DNA from: Cyclobacterium qasimii M12-11B
Lineage (GTDB): Bacteria; Bacteroidota; Bacteroidia; Cytophagales; Cyclobacteriaceae
Direction of reading: 5' to 3'
Length of the DNA stretch: 64,000 bases
NCBI RefSeq assembly: GCF_000427295.1
Contig: NZ_ATNM01000018.1
Span: 1-64,000, forward strand
In this document: piece by piece, positions 28,840 to 38,751 of the stretch
Numbering within the stretch: the stretch's first letter is position 1
Layout: each line of letters opens with the position of its first letter
Notes under the pieces: model-generated
Told to the model about the DNA's origin: nothing
Seen by the model: the letters and a program-made list of their open reading frames with translations, nothing else
Databases searched by the model: none
Made by a program: the position numbers and the translations under genes

Positions 28840-29286
28840 TTAAAATCGAAACAAAAATGTATTTCGATTCATATTAGAGGTGTGGTACTGCCAATTCAAA
28901 TGCAGCACTCGTTCAATCACTTCCTTAAGTTTACTAAAACTAGTGGGCTTATTAATATAAATATTGGCCCCATTAACAAATGTTTCTTCAATGTCCTGCT
29001 CTGAAGAAGAGGTAGAATAGATGGCAATAATAAGGTCTTTCAAGGCGGTATTTTGACGGATTTCTTGCAAGCATTGCATCCCATTTTTTGCTGGCATATT
29101 TAAATCCAGAAAAATTAAATTTGGGTGTGCAACATCCGGAATCAAAAGATAGTCCATAAGTTCCTGACCATCTTTAAAAAGAGTTAGTTCGGTTTTTATA
29201 GATAGCTGTTTAATCGCTTCATCAAAAAGCAATCTATCATCTTCATCATCATCAGCAAGTGCAACACTCAGAAAGTTAGTATCCAT
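28840..29286 (-). CDS. Single-domain response regulator (Rcp1-like)
   Basis: A 148-residue receiver domain. Acidic pocket VALADDDEDDRLLF, phosphoacceptor in FLDLNMPAKNGMQCL, switch residues in AIYSTSSSE and lysine in IYINKPTS. It starts 9 bases after the stop of the AraC-type gene at 29296, so the two form an operon and the receiver may modulate, or report to, the same stress response. It is the third stand-alone receiver in this block. Confidence 0.88.
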   Translation of the reverse strand: MDTNFLSVALADDDEDDRLLFDEAIKQLSIKTELTLFKDGQELMDYLLIPDVAHPNLIFLDLNMPAKNGMQCLQEIRQNTALKDLIIAIYSTSSSEQDIEETFVNGANIYINKPTSFSKLKEVIERVLHLNWQYHTSNMNRNTFLFRF

Positions 29287-29295
29287 ATTAAGGAA

Positions 29296-29862
29296 TTAAG
29301 GTTTAAAACTTTGAAGTGTTTGAGTTTTCTTTCGACGCATAATACGCTGGAAACTACTTGGGGTTAGCCCTGTAGTTTTTTTAAATTGTCCAGATAAATG
29401 GGAGACACTACTATAGTTCAAACGATATGCGATTTCCGTTAATGTCAAGTCTTCATCACACAACAATTCCTTCACAAGGTCAACTTTTCTTAAAATCACA
29501 TAGTTCTCAATGGATGAATAGGTGTTTTCTGAAAATACAGAAGACAAATAGGAATAAGTGTAATTGAGCTTATCAGACAAATAGCTTGAAACTTTCAATA
29601 TTCGAGCGTTTTCATCGATTAACATTTCATCAATGGTGTTTTTAATACGGTCTACAAGTGTTTCTTTTTGGTCTTCCAACATTGTAATCCCATATCCCTT
29701 CAATGCCTTAAAAAGTTTTTCCTTTGTCTCAAGTGATAATGGTTCTAAGGTATTTACTTCTCCTAAATCCGTTGATGAATAGGATATCTCAAGCTTCTCC
29801 AATTGCTCCCGTACCACCGTTTCACAAATCACCTTGAAATTATATCTCAGATAAATCTTCAT
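29296..29862 (-). CDS. AraC-type regulator with HMA-like N-terminal domain
   Basis: A 188-residue protein. Residues 1-75 (MKIYLRYNFKVICETVVREQ...) form a beta-alpha-beta pattern like the heavy-metal-associated ferredoxin fold seen in a Bacteroidota AraC subfamily, here without a CxxC. The C-terminal half is an AraC helix-turn-helix (YLSDKLNYTYSYLSSVFSE, LTLTEIAYRLNYSSVSHLS, QFKKTTGLTPSSFQ). It is the first gene of a two-gene unit with a receiver. In this subfamily the N-terminal domain is often a ligand or protein contact; the signal is not known. Confidence 0.85.
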   Translation of the reverse strand: MKIYLRYNFKVICETVVREQLEKLEISYSSTDLGEVNTLEPLSLETKEKLFKALKGYGITMLEDQKETLVDRIKNTIDEMLIDENARILKVSSYLSDKLNYTYSYLSSVFSENTYSSIENYVILRKVDLVKELLCDEDLTLTEIAYRLNYSSVSHLSGQFKKTTGLTPSSFQRIMRRKKTQTLQSFKP

Positions 29863-30093
29863 TAAAAATGAACCAATTAAAGTTTATTGTCCAGAATTGG
29901 GGCAAGATAATCACAAATTTCGTATTAAAATCCTGAAATTTCAATAAAAAATAAGCCATTTACCTTTTTGAACGCAAATAGCTGAAACCATGAACTTTAA
30001 TCCTATTTTTGTTGTAGATTAAAAAAACTACTTGGTCCCAATAAACAGGGATACTACGTATTACAAATAAATGATTATCGCAGGGCCAAAAAA

Positions 30094-30125
30094 AAGCGGA
30101 TTTTTCTTTAAAGAAAAATCCGCTT
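30094..30125 (-). terminator. Rho-independent terminator after the small lipoprotein gene
   Basis: A 32-base perfect palindrome (16-bp arms, centre TTTAAA). On the minus strand it runs straight into eight T. It lies about 30 bases past the stop of the small acidic lipoprotein gene. Confidence 0.88.
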
Positions 30126-30152
30126 CAGAATTCAATTTTCTAAGTCTGCCTA

Positions 30153-30344
30153 CTAATTATCATCGGTAGCGTCGTCGATTTCATCTTCCACTTCTTCTGC
30201 GCCTTCTTCAATAGCATCGCCAGTATCTTCAACTGCCTCCTCTATTTTATCGCCAGTAGTCTCTTTTTTTTCTCTGCAACTTGTTAGTGACAAGAAAGAT
30301 GTTGTCATCAATGCAATCAGGAAAATATTAATATAACGTTTCAT
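30153..30344 (-). CDS. Small acidic lipoprotein
   Basis: A 63-residue protein with a lipoprotein signal ending at LSLTSC (cysteine near residue 23). The mature part is a short, highly acidic repeat-like chain (EEAVEDTGDAIEEGAEEVED) that should be a single amphipathic helix. No family with known function is recognised; similar small Bacteroidota lipoproteins are common. It lies just downstream of the DUF1328 gene, about 60 bases away on the same strand, and shares its terminator. Confidence 0.7.
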   Translation of the reverse strand: MKRYINIFLIALMTTSFLSLTSCREKKETTGDKIEEAVEDTGDAIEEGAEEVEDEIDDATDDN

Positions 30345-30407
30345 AAATTCTAACTTTAGTTTAAATGTTTTCGAATTAATTTAAATGCAAATGCTGGTTT
30401 AAAATGC

Positions 30408-30569
30408 TTAAAATCCCTTTCGTCCGAAAATCAAGGATATAAGAAATAAGACAACGAAAATAAAGAAGATCACTTTCGCGATAGATGCTGCTCCTTCAGC
30501 AACGCCGCCGAAACCAAATATCGCAGCAATAACTGCTATAATAATGAAAATAATTGTCCAACGTAGCAT
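30408..30569 (-). CDS. DUF1328 small membrane protein
   Basis: A 53-residue protein of the same family as the gene at 8594-8755, starting [20 protein letters not shown] with the motif [15 protein letters not shown] use the ATG at 30569; an earlier in-frame ATG at 30635 adds 22 residues without family support. Two hydrophobic segments. It probably forms a two-gene unit with the small lipoprotein. Confidence 0.85.
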   Translation of the reverse strand: MLRWTIIFIIIAVIAAIFGFGGVAEGAASIAKVIFFIFVVLFLISLIFGRKGF

Positions 30570-30714
30570 AGTGAATTTTTTAGGGTTAATAATAACTAAG
30601 CAAGGCACTTTTATACCTATTTTCAAAATTATCATTTAAGATTCAGTCCTATTGTCTCAATAAATTATAATCTTACTTCAATCCGATTTCAGAATATTAT
30701 TAAGTGATAGGCAA

Positions 30715-31998
30715 CTACTCTGTACTTTCGGTAGACTTAGGTGAAACTTTCCAAATAATTCCTCCGTCATCATCATTTACTAATAATGAGCCGTCTGGTG
30801 CGACAACCACACATACGGGCCTTCCAAAAACTTCGCTTTTCTCTTCGTTTGCAATAAATCCAGTAAGAAAATCTTCCGCCTTTGTAGGCTTCCCGTTTTC
30901 AAAAGGAACAAAAAGAACTTTATATCCAGACAATTTAGCTCGGTTCCATGAACCATGTTGGCCTACAAATGCTCCGTTTTTATATTTCTCAGGAAATCTA
31001 TCTGCATTATAAAAAGCAATGCCTAATGATGCTGTATGGTTTCCAACAGGCACATCTGGAACAATGGCTTTAGCCACCATCTCCTCATGGGGATCATCCT
31101 TCCATCGAGGATCCTTTACCTGCCCATAATAACTGTAAGGCCAACCATACCAACCACCTTCTTTTACACTGGTGATGTAATCCGGAACCAGATTGTCGCC
31201 TAACTTATCACGTTCATTTACTGCAGTCCAAAGTTCTCCGGTTACAGGATTGAAATCCATTCCTACAGGGTTTCTTAATCCACTCGCATAAGTGATCTCC
31301 CCTGACCCATCTGGATTAATTTGTAAAATATTGGCTCTTCTTTCTTCTTTTTCCATTCCCTGTTCACCTGCATTGCTTGCAGAACCTACAGAAATATAAA
31401 TTTTATCCTTGTCCTTACTGGCAATGATGTTCCTCGTCCAGTGATTATTGTAGCCACTTGCAGAAAGTGCTACAATTTTCTCCCCTTCACTTGTCAAATT
31501 TGTATCCCCTTCTTTATAGGGATAGCGGTAAAGACCATCTGTGTTCGCCACATAAAAAAACCCGTCAAGTACCAACATTCCGAAATTTTGGTTAAGGTTT
31601 TCTAAAAAAACGTGCTGTTCGTCAACATTTCCATCCCCATCATTGTCACGTAAAAGTGTAATTCGATTTGCGCTTTTTTTGGTATTGGATTCGGCTACAA
31701 AAATATCTTTATTGGGAGCGATATAAGTCCACCTTGGATGATCCAGGTTTTCTGCAAATCGGGTGACAACAAAACCCTCTGGGGCTTTAGGCGTCACACC
31801 TTCAGGCCAATCAACAATTTTGCTTTGATTGGTAACCGATTCTGATGTGAAGGGAGCCTCCAATGTAAGATCGCCAACAGCCGTTTCAACCGTAACACTT
31901 CCTTTATCGGCATACTCTTCCTTTTCAGTTTCAGTCAACTTTCTATCCTGACAGCCTAAAACACTTATCATTAAAATAACAAACAACCCTCTTTTCAT
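30715..31998 (-). CDS. Sorbosone-dehydrogenase-like (PQQ-type beta-propeller) lipoprotein
   Basis: A 427-residue lipoprotein with signal MKRGLFVILMISVLGC (cysteine 16). The rest is a six-bladed propeller of the soluble glucose / L-sorbosone dehydrogenase family: APEGFVVTRFAENLDHPRW, RITLLRDNDGDGNVDE, GLRNPVGMDFNPVTGELW and VGQHGSWNRAKLSGYKV. Such enzymes oxidise sugars or polyols with pyrroloquinoline quinone. Actual activity and cofactor are not proven for this clade. Single gene. Confidence 0.87.
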   Translation of the reverse strand: MKRGLFVILMISVLGCQDRKLTETEKEEYADKGSVTVETAVGDLTLEAPFTSESVTNQSKIVDWPEGVTPKAPEGFVVTRFAENLDHPRWTYIAPNKDIFVAESNTKKSANRITLLRDNDGDGNVDEQHVFLENLNQNFGMLVLDGFFYVANTDGLYRYPYKEGDTNLTSEGEKIVALSASGYNNHWTRNIIASKDKDKIYISVGSASNAGEQGMEKEERRANILQINPDGSGEITYASGLRNPVGMDFNPVTGELWTAVNERDKLGDNLVPDYITSVKEGGWYGWPYSYYGQVKDPRWKDDPHEEMVAKAIVPDVPVGNHTASLGIAFYNADRFPEKYKNGAFVGQHGSWNRAKLSGYKVLFVPFENGKPTKAEDFLTGFIANEEKSEVFGRPVCVVVAPDGSLLVNDDDGGIIWKVSPKSTESTE

Positions 31999-32482
31999 AT
32001 TTTTTCCTTTTATTCTCCATTAATTATATTTCGGTTTTGATACGATAAATGAATACCGATCAGCATCAATTATTTTAAACCGAAGAAGATTCTACCTTAA
32101 CCCTATATGTATCGAAAGCAGGTAGACCCATTGCTTTCGGACTCCTAATCCTATTTTAATAATTCTCAGTTTAATTAGCACAAATCATGTACCATAATTT
32201 AAAATGATGATTATTATTACAGAAATATCACCTATTTTGATCTTAGTCAAACAGCATTGATATTTTGAAATAACAAGGCCTTACCTAAGATTGATTCTTA
32301 TGAATCCTCTGTTGGTTACAGGATAGTTTGAATAATTACCGCAATAAAAAAAGATGGATTTGGACAAGAGTTGTATTAAAAGCAGGTTTTCGGTCACAAA
32401 TTCTTAGGATTTTTTTATAGAACTTATTTAGTAGCCATCATAAAAACTATCTTTGAATTGATAACAGAAATTAGCTATAAAG
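31999..32482. other. Non-coding region between divergent genes
   Basis: About 480 bases. An inverted pair CGAAAGCA (32113-32120) and TGCTTTCG (32132-32139), with an inner GGT/ACC, forms a moderate hairpin about 115 bases before the lipoprotein start. No frame or RNA gene is seen. Promoters of both flanking genes must lie here. Confidence 0.4.
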
Positions 32483-34324
32483 ATGAAACAACTTAATTGC
32501 GATATTTTGATAGCAGGGGGAGGTCCTGGAGGTTTGCCTGCAGCATTGGCTGCTGCTAGAATTGGTGCAAAAGTTATCCTATGCCAGGACAGGTCCGTTT
32601 TAGGTGGAAATGCTTCTAGTGAAGTTCGAATGCACATAGTAGGTGCTGATTGCAGCGGTAAGCGAGGGGAATCTTTATCGGTTGAGGCCAGAGAGTCAGG
32701 TATAATCGAAGAAATTCGTCTTGACGCAAGCGTGAACAATCCCCAGCGGTCACCATCGGTTTTCGACTTGATTTGGTATGACAAATGCCGGAATGAGCCT
32801 AACCTGGAATTAATGCTTAATACCAGGGTATATGCCACCGAATTACAAGGCAAAACGATCAAAAAGGCTTTTGCCAGAAGAGAGTCTACAGAAGATGAAT
32901 TTGAAATTGAAGCCAAAATTTTCATTGATTGCACAGGAGATGGCACTATAGGTGCCTGTTCTGAAGCTCCCTATTATGAAGGTAGAGAGGCAAAATCTAC
33001 TTTCGGTGAAAGTTTGGCTCAAGATAAAAGTGATAAATTAAGACTAGGCTCATCACTCATGTTTCAGGCTAAAAAACATGGGGAACCTATGCCTTTTACC
33101 GCCCCTACCTGGGCCCGGAAAATAACAGAAGAAGACCTTATTCTCAGGCCGCATGCCACCCCAGCCATGGACATGGATTTGGGATTAGAGTATGGCTATT
33201 GGTGGCTGGAATGGGGTGGAACCTTAGACACCATCAAAGACAATGAGCTCATTAGAGATGAATTACTCGCGATTTTGTTGGGTGTTTGGGACCATGTAAA
33301 AAATGGTGGTGACCACGGCGCTGATAATTGGGCCTTAGAGTGGTGTGGATTTCTACCTGGCAAAAGGGAAAGCAGAAGGTTTAAAGGCCAATATACTTTG
33401 ACGCAAAAAGATGTTCAAGAAGCCAATACCTTCGAAGATGCCATCGGTTATGGTGGATGGCATATTGATATTCACCCACCTGCAGGGGTAGATGCGATCA
33501 ATGAATCACCTTGTATTCATCATGATGTGCCCCACCTCTACCAAATACCATTAAGAACGACCATCAGCAATACCATTTCCAACCTTATGTTTGCAGGAAG
33601 AAACATCTCTGCCAGCCACGTGGCTTTTGCCTCAACACGTGTGATGGCTACTTGTGCTGTAGTAGGACAAGCAGTAGGTACTGCTGCAGCATTGGCCGCA
33701 AAGAATGACATAGCTCCGGCAGCTATTGTAAGCGACAAGAAATTGCTTGGCAATATCCAACAACAGCTTCTAAAAGACGATGCATTCATACCAGGTATAT
33801 CCAACCAAGAAAATGACGACTTGGTAAAATTGGCTCAGATTAAAGCCAATTCAGAACAAAAAGAAGGGCAAGCCATCAACATCATAAGTGGTCAAAACCG
33901 CAGTGTTCATGGTAAGAGGGGCGTTCGTTCCGATTTAGCTATTCCAGGTACCCACCGATGGATGAGTGATCCTGAAGCAGGCATGCCAGCGACCATTGAA
34001 CTACATTGGGAGGCTTCAAAAAAGATTCGTCACTTACAGATAATTTTTGATACCGGAGCGCATAGGGTGCTCACTTTCAGCCTTGCCGATGAATACACCA
34101 AAAAGATGCATTGGGGAAGCCCTCAACCGGAAACAGTAAAAAATTACCAAATCGATACTTACCTAAATGATCAGCTAATGGAGACTTTATCGGAATCGAA
34201 CAATTACCATAGACTTCGCAAGCATACACTAAATGGTGAAGCAATAGACACTGTTAAAATCACCGTATTGGCTACTCAAGGTATAGATCATGCCCGGATT
34301 TTTGAAATCAGGGCTTACGAATAG
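32483..34324 (+). CDS. FAD-dependent oxidoreductase
   Basis: A 613-residue flavoprotein. The N-terminal dinucleotide site is ILIAGGGPGGLPAALAAARI, followed by VLGGNASSEVRMHI; the second FAD motif is NLMFAGRNISASHVAF near residue 370. This is the FAD_oxidored (Pfam 12831) type, often linked with sugar or polysaccharide catabolism. A C-terminal beta domain from about residue 470 may bind ligand. No signal peptide, so it is cytoplasmic. The hydrolase gene follows after 26 bases, indicating an operon. Confidence 0.85.
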   Translation: MKQLNCDILIAGGGPGGLPAALAAARIGAKVILCQDRSVLGGNASSEVRMHIVGADCSGKRGESLSVEARESGIIEEIRLDASVNNPQRSPSVFDLIWYDKCRNEPNLELMLNTRVYATELQGKTIKKAFARRESTEDEFEIEAKIFIDCTGDGTIGACSEAPYYEGREAKSTFGESLAQDKSDKLRLGSSLMFQAKKHGEPMPFTAPTWARKITEEDLILRPHATPAMDMDLGLEYGYWWLEWGGTLDTIKDNELIRDELLAILLGVWDHVKNGGDHGADNWALEWCGFLPGKRESRRFKGQYTLTQKDVQEANTFEDAIGYGGWHIDIHPPAGVDAINESPCIHHDVPHLYQIPLRTTISNTISNLMFAGRNISASHVAFASTRVMATCAVVGQAVGTAAALAAKNDIAPAAIVSDKKLLGNIQQQLLKDDAFIPGISNQENDDLVKLAQIKANSEQKEGQAINIISGQNRSVHGKRGVRSDLAIPGTHRWMSDPEAGMPATIELHWEASKKIRHLQIIFDTGAHRVLTFSLADEYTKKMHWGSPQPETVKNYQIDTYLNDQLMETLSESNNYHRLRKHTLNGEAIDTVKITVLATQGIDHARIFEIRAYE

Positions 34325-34350
34325 TTCAAAACTGTATAAGTAAAAAATCC

Positions 34351-36344
34351 ATGATACCCCTTAAATTAATGTTGAAAATCTTTTCATACCTGGTTTTTTT
34401 AGGCTTCTTTTTTCTCATCGTAGAAGCTTACCCTCAATCCCATCTTTCAGATAATTTTATTGCCAGCGCTGAAGAATCCGATTGGAAAGGATTCGAACGA
34501 TTTGATTTTAATTTTCAAGGCAAAAAAGCCAGGTTAATTCTACCTAAGAAACCACTTCAAGGGAATCCCTGGATTTGGCGTGCAAGATTCCCAGACTGGC
34601 ATACTGAGGCGGATAGCATTTTGGTATCCGAAGGGTTTCATCTTGCCTATATTAATACGGACAATTTATTCGGGGCTCCTGAAGCCGTTAAGGTTTGGAA
34701 TGATTTTCACACGTTTCTAACTGTTGAGCATAAACTTCAACAAAAGGTGTCTTTAATGGGCGTCAGCAGAGGCGGGCTTTTCATATACAATTGGGCCAAA
34801 GAAAATCCTGAAAAAGTTGCCTGCATTTATGCCGAAGCACCTGTACTGGATTTCAAAAGTTGGCCTGGTGGATTTGGGGAAAGTGAAGGGTCTCCAAAGG
34901 ATTGGCTCAAGCTTAAAGAAGTTTACAACTTTGCCGATGATGAGGTGGCAAAAGCATATAAAAATAACCCAGTCGACAACCTTATGGAGCTGCCTTCCCA
35001 CAGGGTACCTATATTGCACATGATCGGGCTTGAGGATCAGGTGGTACCTGTTGATGAAAACACCCTGCCCTTTGTTCAGAAGTACATAAAATCAGGTGGC
35101 ATTGCCACAGTGGTGACATCTGTAGCTGGTGAACAAAGCCTAAAAGGTCATCACTTCCCCATTCAAACACCCCGTTTAGTAGCTGATTTCATCAAATACC
35201 ACTCCATACAAGCCTTACCTTTGAGTTCGGAAGATTACCATCAGAGCAATGGGGGAATGAAGAATTCTTTAATCAAATTTTCTCAAAATGAAAGTGGACG
35301 AGTAGCGTTTTTGGGTGGCTCTATCACTCACAATGCTGGCTGGAGGGACAGTGTAAGCAATTACCTGCAAAACCGATTTCAAAACACTGATTTAGAGTTT
35401 ATCAATGCAGGTATTCCTTCTATGGGAAGTACCCCTTCTGCCTTTCGATTGGAGAAAGATGTTTTAGCCAAGGGAAAAATTGATCTCTTATTTCTGGAAG
35501 CAGCAGTTAACGATTCCGGTAATGGGAGAACTTCTACTGAACAAAAGCGTGCAATGGAAGGCATCATCAGACATGCGAGGGAAGTAAATCCTGAAATGGA
35601 TATCGTTATAATGCATTTTGTAGATCCCGGAAAAATGGCCTCCTACAACCAAGGTTTAGTGCCAGAAGTAATCAAAAACCACCAGTCAGTAGCAGACCAT
35701 TATAATATCCCAACCATAAACCTGGCAAAAGAAGTAACAGACAGAATCAATGCTGGGGAATTTACCTGGGAAGATGATTTCAAAAATCTTCATCCTTCAC
35801 CGTTTGGCCAAGGGATTTACGGCAATTCTATTATCACCTTCCTTAAAAATAGCTATAATAAAAGGCAAAACATGTCGGATAAAACAACCAGCTATTCGAC
35901 ACCAGAAAGGATAGACCCTTATTCCTATGATAAGGGAAAACTAATAGATATAAATGAGGCACAACTAGCTAAAGGATGGCACATAGATTCAAACTGGAAG
36001 CCAAATGACAATAAAAAACAAGACCTGACTTTGTAAATGAGCCTTTTTTAATTGGGAACAAAGGAGCTAAATCCCTTAAACTAAGATTCGAGGGCAATAC
36101 TGTGGGGATTGTAGTAGCTGCAGGTCAGGATGCCGCCAATATTAGCTATAGAATTGATAAGGGAGAATGGCAGCAGTTAGACCTATTGACCAAATGGAGC
36201 GATCAGCTTCATCTGCCTTGGTATTATACCTTAGCAAGTGAATTAGTAAAAGCCCCTCACTTATTAGAAATAAGGGTGCCTGAAAGTCTAAATGAGGATT
36301 CCCAGCCTAAAGTATGTAGGATTCGATACTTTTATGTGAATTAA
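34351..36344 (+). pseudogene. Esterase / SGNH hydrolase two-domain protein, frame broken near the C-terminus
   Basis: A secreted protein of about 665 residues after joining. Signal sequence to about residue 29. Then an alpha/beta-hydrolase domain (about 50-290) with nucleophile elbow LMGVSRGGLF, acid region GLEDQVVP and histidine GHHFP. Then an SGNH domain (about 300-510) with block I AFLGGSITHN, block III EAAVND and block V LHPSPFG. A C-terminal beta domain follows. The frame breaks at the A run 36013-36018 (six A; seven would restore it), with a TAA at 36034. The downstream frame continues the protein (KTRPDFVNEPF...). Both hydrolase sites precede the break. Probably a carbohydrate-ester hydrolase in an operon with the FAD enzyme. 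Confidence 0.78.
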
Positions 36345-36363
36345 TTATTTAAATCCAGACTAA

Positions 36364-36567
36364 AGTAATTCTGAAAATCACTCACAAGATGGAAAACCCT
36401 ACTGCTGGATTTATTTTAAACTCAGCAAAAATCCAGACACAAAAAAGAACCAAAACGGAGACATTAATCTAATACTTGTAGATGGAATTGGGTGGCAGGA
36501 AGTATTTAAGGGTGCTAATTCTTTATTCATCAATAACAAGGGAATGGGGAGAATTCAGGTGAGCTAG
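36364..36567 (+). pseudogene. Possible gene remnant without start codon
   Basis: An open frame of 67 codons after the esterase gene, with no usable start. It reads PYCWIYFKLSKNPD, then NGDINLILVDGIGWQEVFKG, then NSLFINNKGMGRIQVS and stop. Composition looks protein-like, but I recognise no family. It may be the tail of a deleted gene, or chance. Confidence 0.25.
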
Positions 36568-36705
36568 TGGGTGAAATTTTAAGACATTGACCAAATCAGG
36601 TGATGAGAAATACTGATGCCTTTCTTTTAGGGATCAGTAAAATCACAAGGACAACTCAAGCCCTTAGATAATCGTTTATTCTGAAATAATATAGTCCATT
36701 GAGGT

Positions 36706-36987
36706 ATGACTGAGTTTCAAAAATATGTCCCTATTAATTGTTCTTTCTTTGACCGACTACAGGATTGGGCAACGAGAAAAGAAATCGTTAAAATAATTTT
36801 CCTTGATAAGGATTTAAATAGCAACACTATAAACACTAGAATATTAGATCTATTCACCAAGAATAGTGAAGAGTTCATCGTACTAGAAAGCGGTGAAAAA
36901 TTCCGACTAGATAAACTAATAAGTGTAAATGGGTTGTTGGTGACCTCTTGTGAAATAGACAATTCCAAATCAAGGTATGATTCTTGA
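36706..36987 (+). CDS. Rof-like Rho-binding antiterminator
   Basis: A 93-residue protein. The pattern YVPINCSFFDRLQDWATRKE, with LESGEKFRLDKLISVNG near the end, matches the small Rof (YaeO) fold, which binds the Rho termination factor and inhibits it. E. coli Rof is about 85 residues with the same PIxC...D.LE start. It stands alone, between a possible remnant and the lipid-kinase gene. Function is by family pattern only. Confidence 0.65.
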   Translation: MTEFQKYVPINCSFFDRLQDWATRKEIVKIIFLDKDLNSNTINTRILDLFTKNSEEFIVLESGEKFRLDKLISVNGLLVTSCEIDNSKSRYDS

Positions 36988-37367
36988 AGCCACAAATGAC
37001 AACTAAAGGACAGTCTAAATAATTATTTGACAGCTGCTTTCTGTTTTAAACTGGCACCGGTCTAAACATCAATTCAAGACAATATTACTGATTGACAGGA
37101 AAATAATTCCACCAAAATATCAGTTTATTGCTAAGATAGTATTTGGTGCAAATGCTACATTTTAAAAAAGACATTTTACGCATTAATAAGGTATTATAAT
37201 TTGGGAGCACTTTCCCTCTCCTTTATTCAAAAATTTCACCTGTATAACTACAATTCTTTGTCAGGTGATGATTAATTTCAAACTAAAATAAATTTCAAGG
37301 TTTATCGTTTATGAACATTGAAATATTTTTAAAAAAGTTGAGCAACCTAAAAACCTAACAAAAAACC

Positions 37368-38266
37368 ATGAAATTACTTTTCATAGTAAACCCCATCTCT
37401 GGGGGATGTGGACAAAGAGCCATTTATAAAAAAATGCCAAAGAATTGTGCCTTAAATATGGAATAGTAAATCATTTTTTTAAAACAACTGGAGAAGATGA
37501 TGAAGAAAAAGTAAAGGAAATTATTGCAGATTTTGCTCCTGATAGAGTTGCCTCTGTCGGTGGTGATGGTACAACCCTGTTTTCGGCTATTGTATTAATG
37601 GATAAGAAAATTCCTATGGGTATTATCCCGCTAGGATCCGCAAATGGTATGGCTGTAGAATTGGGGGTGAACTCAACCCCTATTGAAGCTTTAAAAGACC
37701 TGATCATGTCTTCCATGATCAAGAACCTTGACATGCTGAAAGTCAATGACAAATATTATTCTGTCCATATTGGTGACGTAGGAATAAATGCAGAGATCGT
37801 AGCCTCCTACGAAAAGGATTCCAATAGAGGAATGACTACCTATGCCAAATACTTTTTGGATGAGTTAAGGAAAATCGATCCATTCGAAATTGAAGTTGAT
37901 GCAAACAATGAAAAAATAAGCGAAAAGGCAGTGATGGTAGGAATTTGTAATTCAAGGAAATACGGAACTGGAATACCCCTCAATATTAACGGCAACCCAA
38001 TGGATGGCAAATTTGAAATTATCCTGGTTAAAGATTTAAATGCTCAATTTTTAATCAATGCAGGCCTTTCTAAATTTAATGATGTCTTTTATATGAAAGA
38101 AAACATCACCGCCATAAGTACAGAAAAGGCAATTTTGAAATTTGATCAACCCCGAGTTTTACAACTGGACGGTGAGGTAATTGGGAAATTTGATCGACTG
38201 AAAGTTGAAATTATTAAAGGAGCCATTTGCTTAATTACCTCAAAGGACAATCAGTATGTAGATTAA
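37368..38266 (+). pseudogene. Diacylglycerol/sphingosine-kinase-like lipid kinase, frame broken near the N-terminus
   Basis: The true start is probably ATG 37368 (MKLLFIVNPISGGCGQRAIY), the normal nucleotide-binding opening of the family. A one-base loss at or just after the A run 37428-37434 shifts the frame to a TAG at 37465. The remaining frame runs to 38266 (LCLKYGIVNHFFKTTGED, then VASVGGDGTTLFSA with the GGDGT ATP site, then LGSANGMAVELG). Restoring one A yields about 299 residues, the usual length. Family members phosphorylate diacylglycerol or related lipids at the inner membrane. The ATG at 37445 would make a protein lacking the first strand. Confidence 0.8.
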
Positions 38267-38452
38267 TTCATCCTTTCAAACATCAATAGCTTATTGTATT
38301 CCAATTAGTGGACGTATCTCTAAGGGCTAAGCCATTTTTTAGGATGGGAAAAAGATCTAAACATAGATTGCCTTAATTTGGTGCATCCATGATTATATAT
38401 AAGTAACCTTACACCAAAACCTAAATATTGCAATAATCACTCAATACAATAC

Positions 38453-38496
38453 TCCTATTGTTCTAGATTTAGGCCCCTAAATCTAGAACAATAGGA
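38453..38496. repeat. Perfect 21-bp hairpin with 2-base loop
   Basis: Bases 38453-38473 are exactly complementary to 38476-38496, leaving only CC between. It is 187 bases past the lipid-kinase stop. No T run follows on the plus strand. It could be a distal terminator or a remnant of a small mobile palindrome. Confidence 0.6.
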
Positions 38497-38751
38497 ATTA
38501 TGTTAATTCTAAATTTCAATATTTTCTTTTCCAAAAGACAAACAATCCACCATAAGCTTGCTGATTGATCAGTATTTTTCAGAATATTTAGAAAAATGGT
38601 AATTTATTGAAATGATATTAAAAATTATTTTTCTTTGAATATTTAATCTCAATTCGAACCATTTGCAAAAAAAAGTAAGTCAAACTTAATAACTAAGGGA
38701 GCTTAAAACTGAGTGACAGTTTTTCTAAATTAGCATACAATCTGCTGATTT

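Noticed and set aside
32428-32946. A 172-residue minus-strand frame overlapping the FAD oxidoreductase start.
   Set aside because: Antisense to a gene with clear FAD motifs; the amino-acid composition is typical of a complementary-strand shadow.
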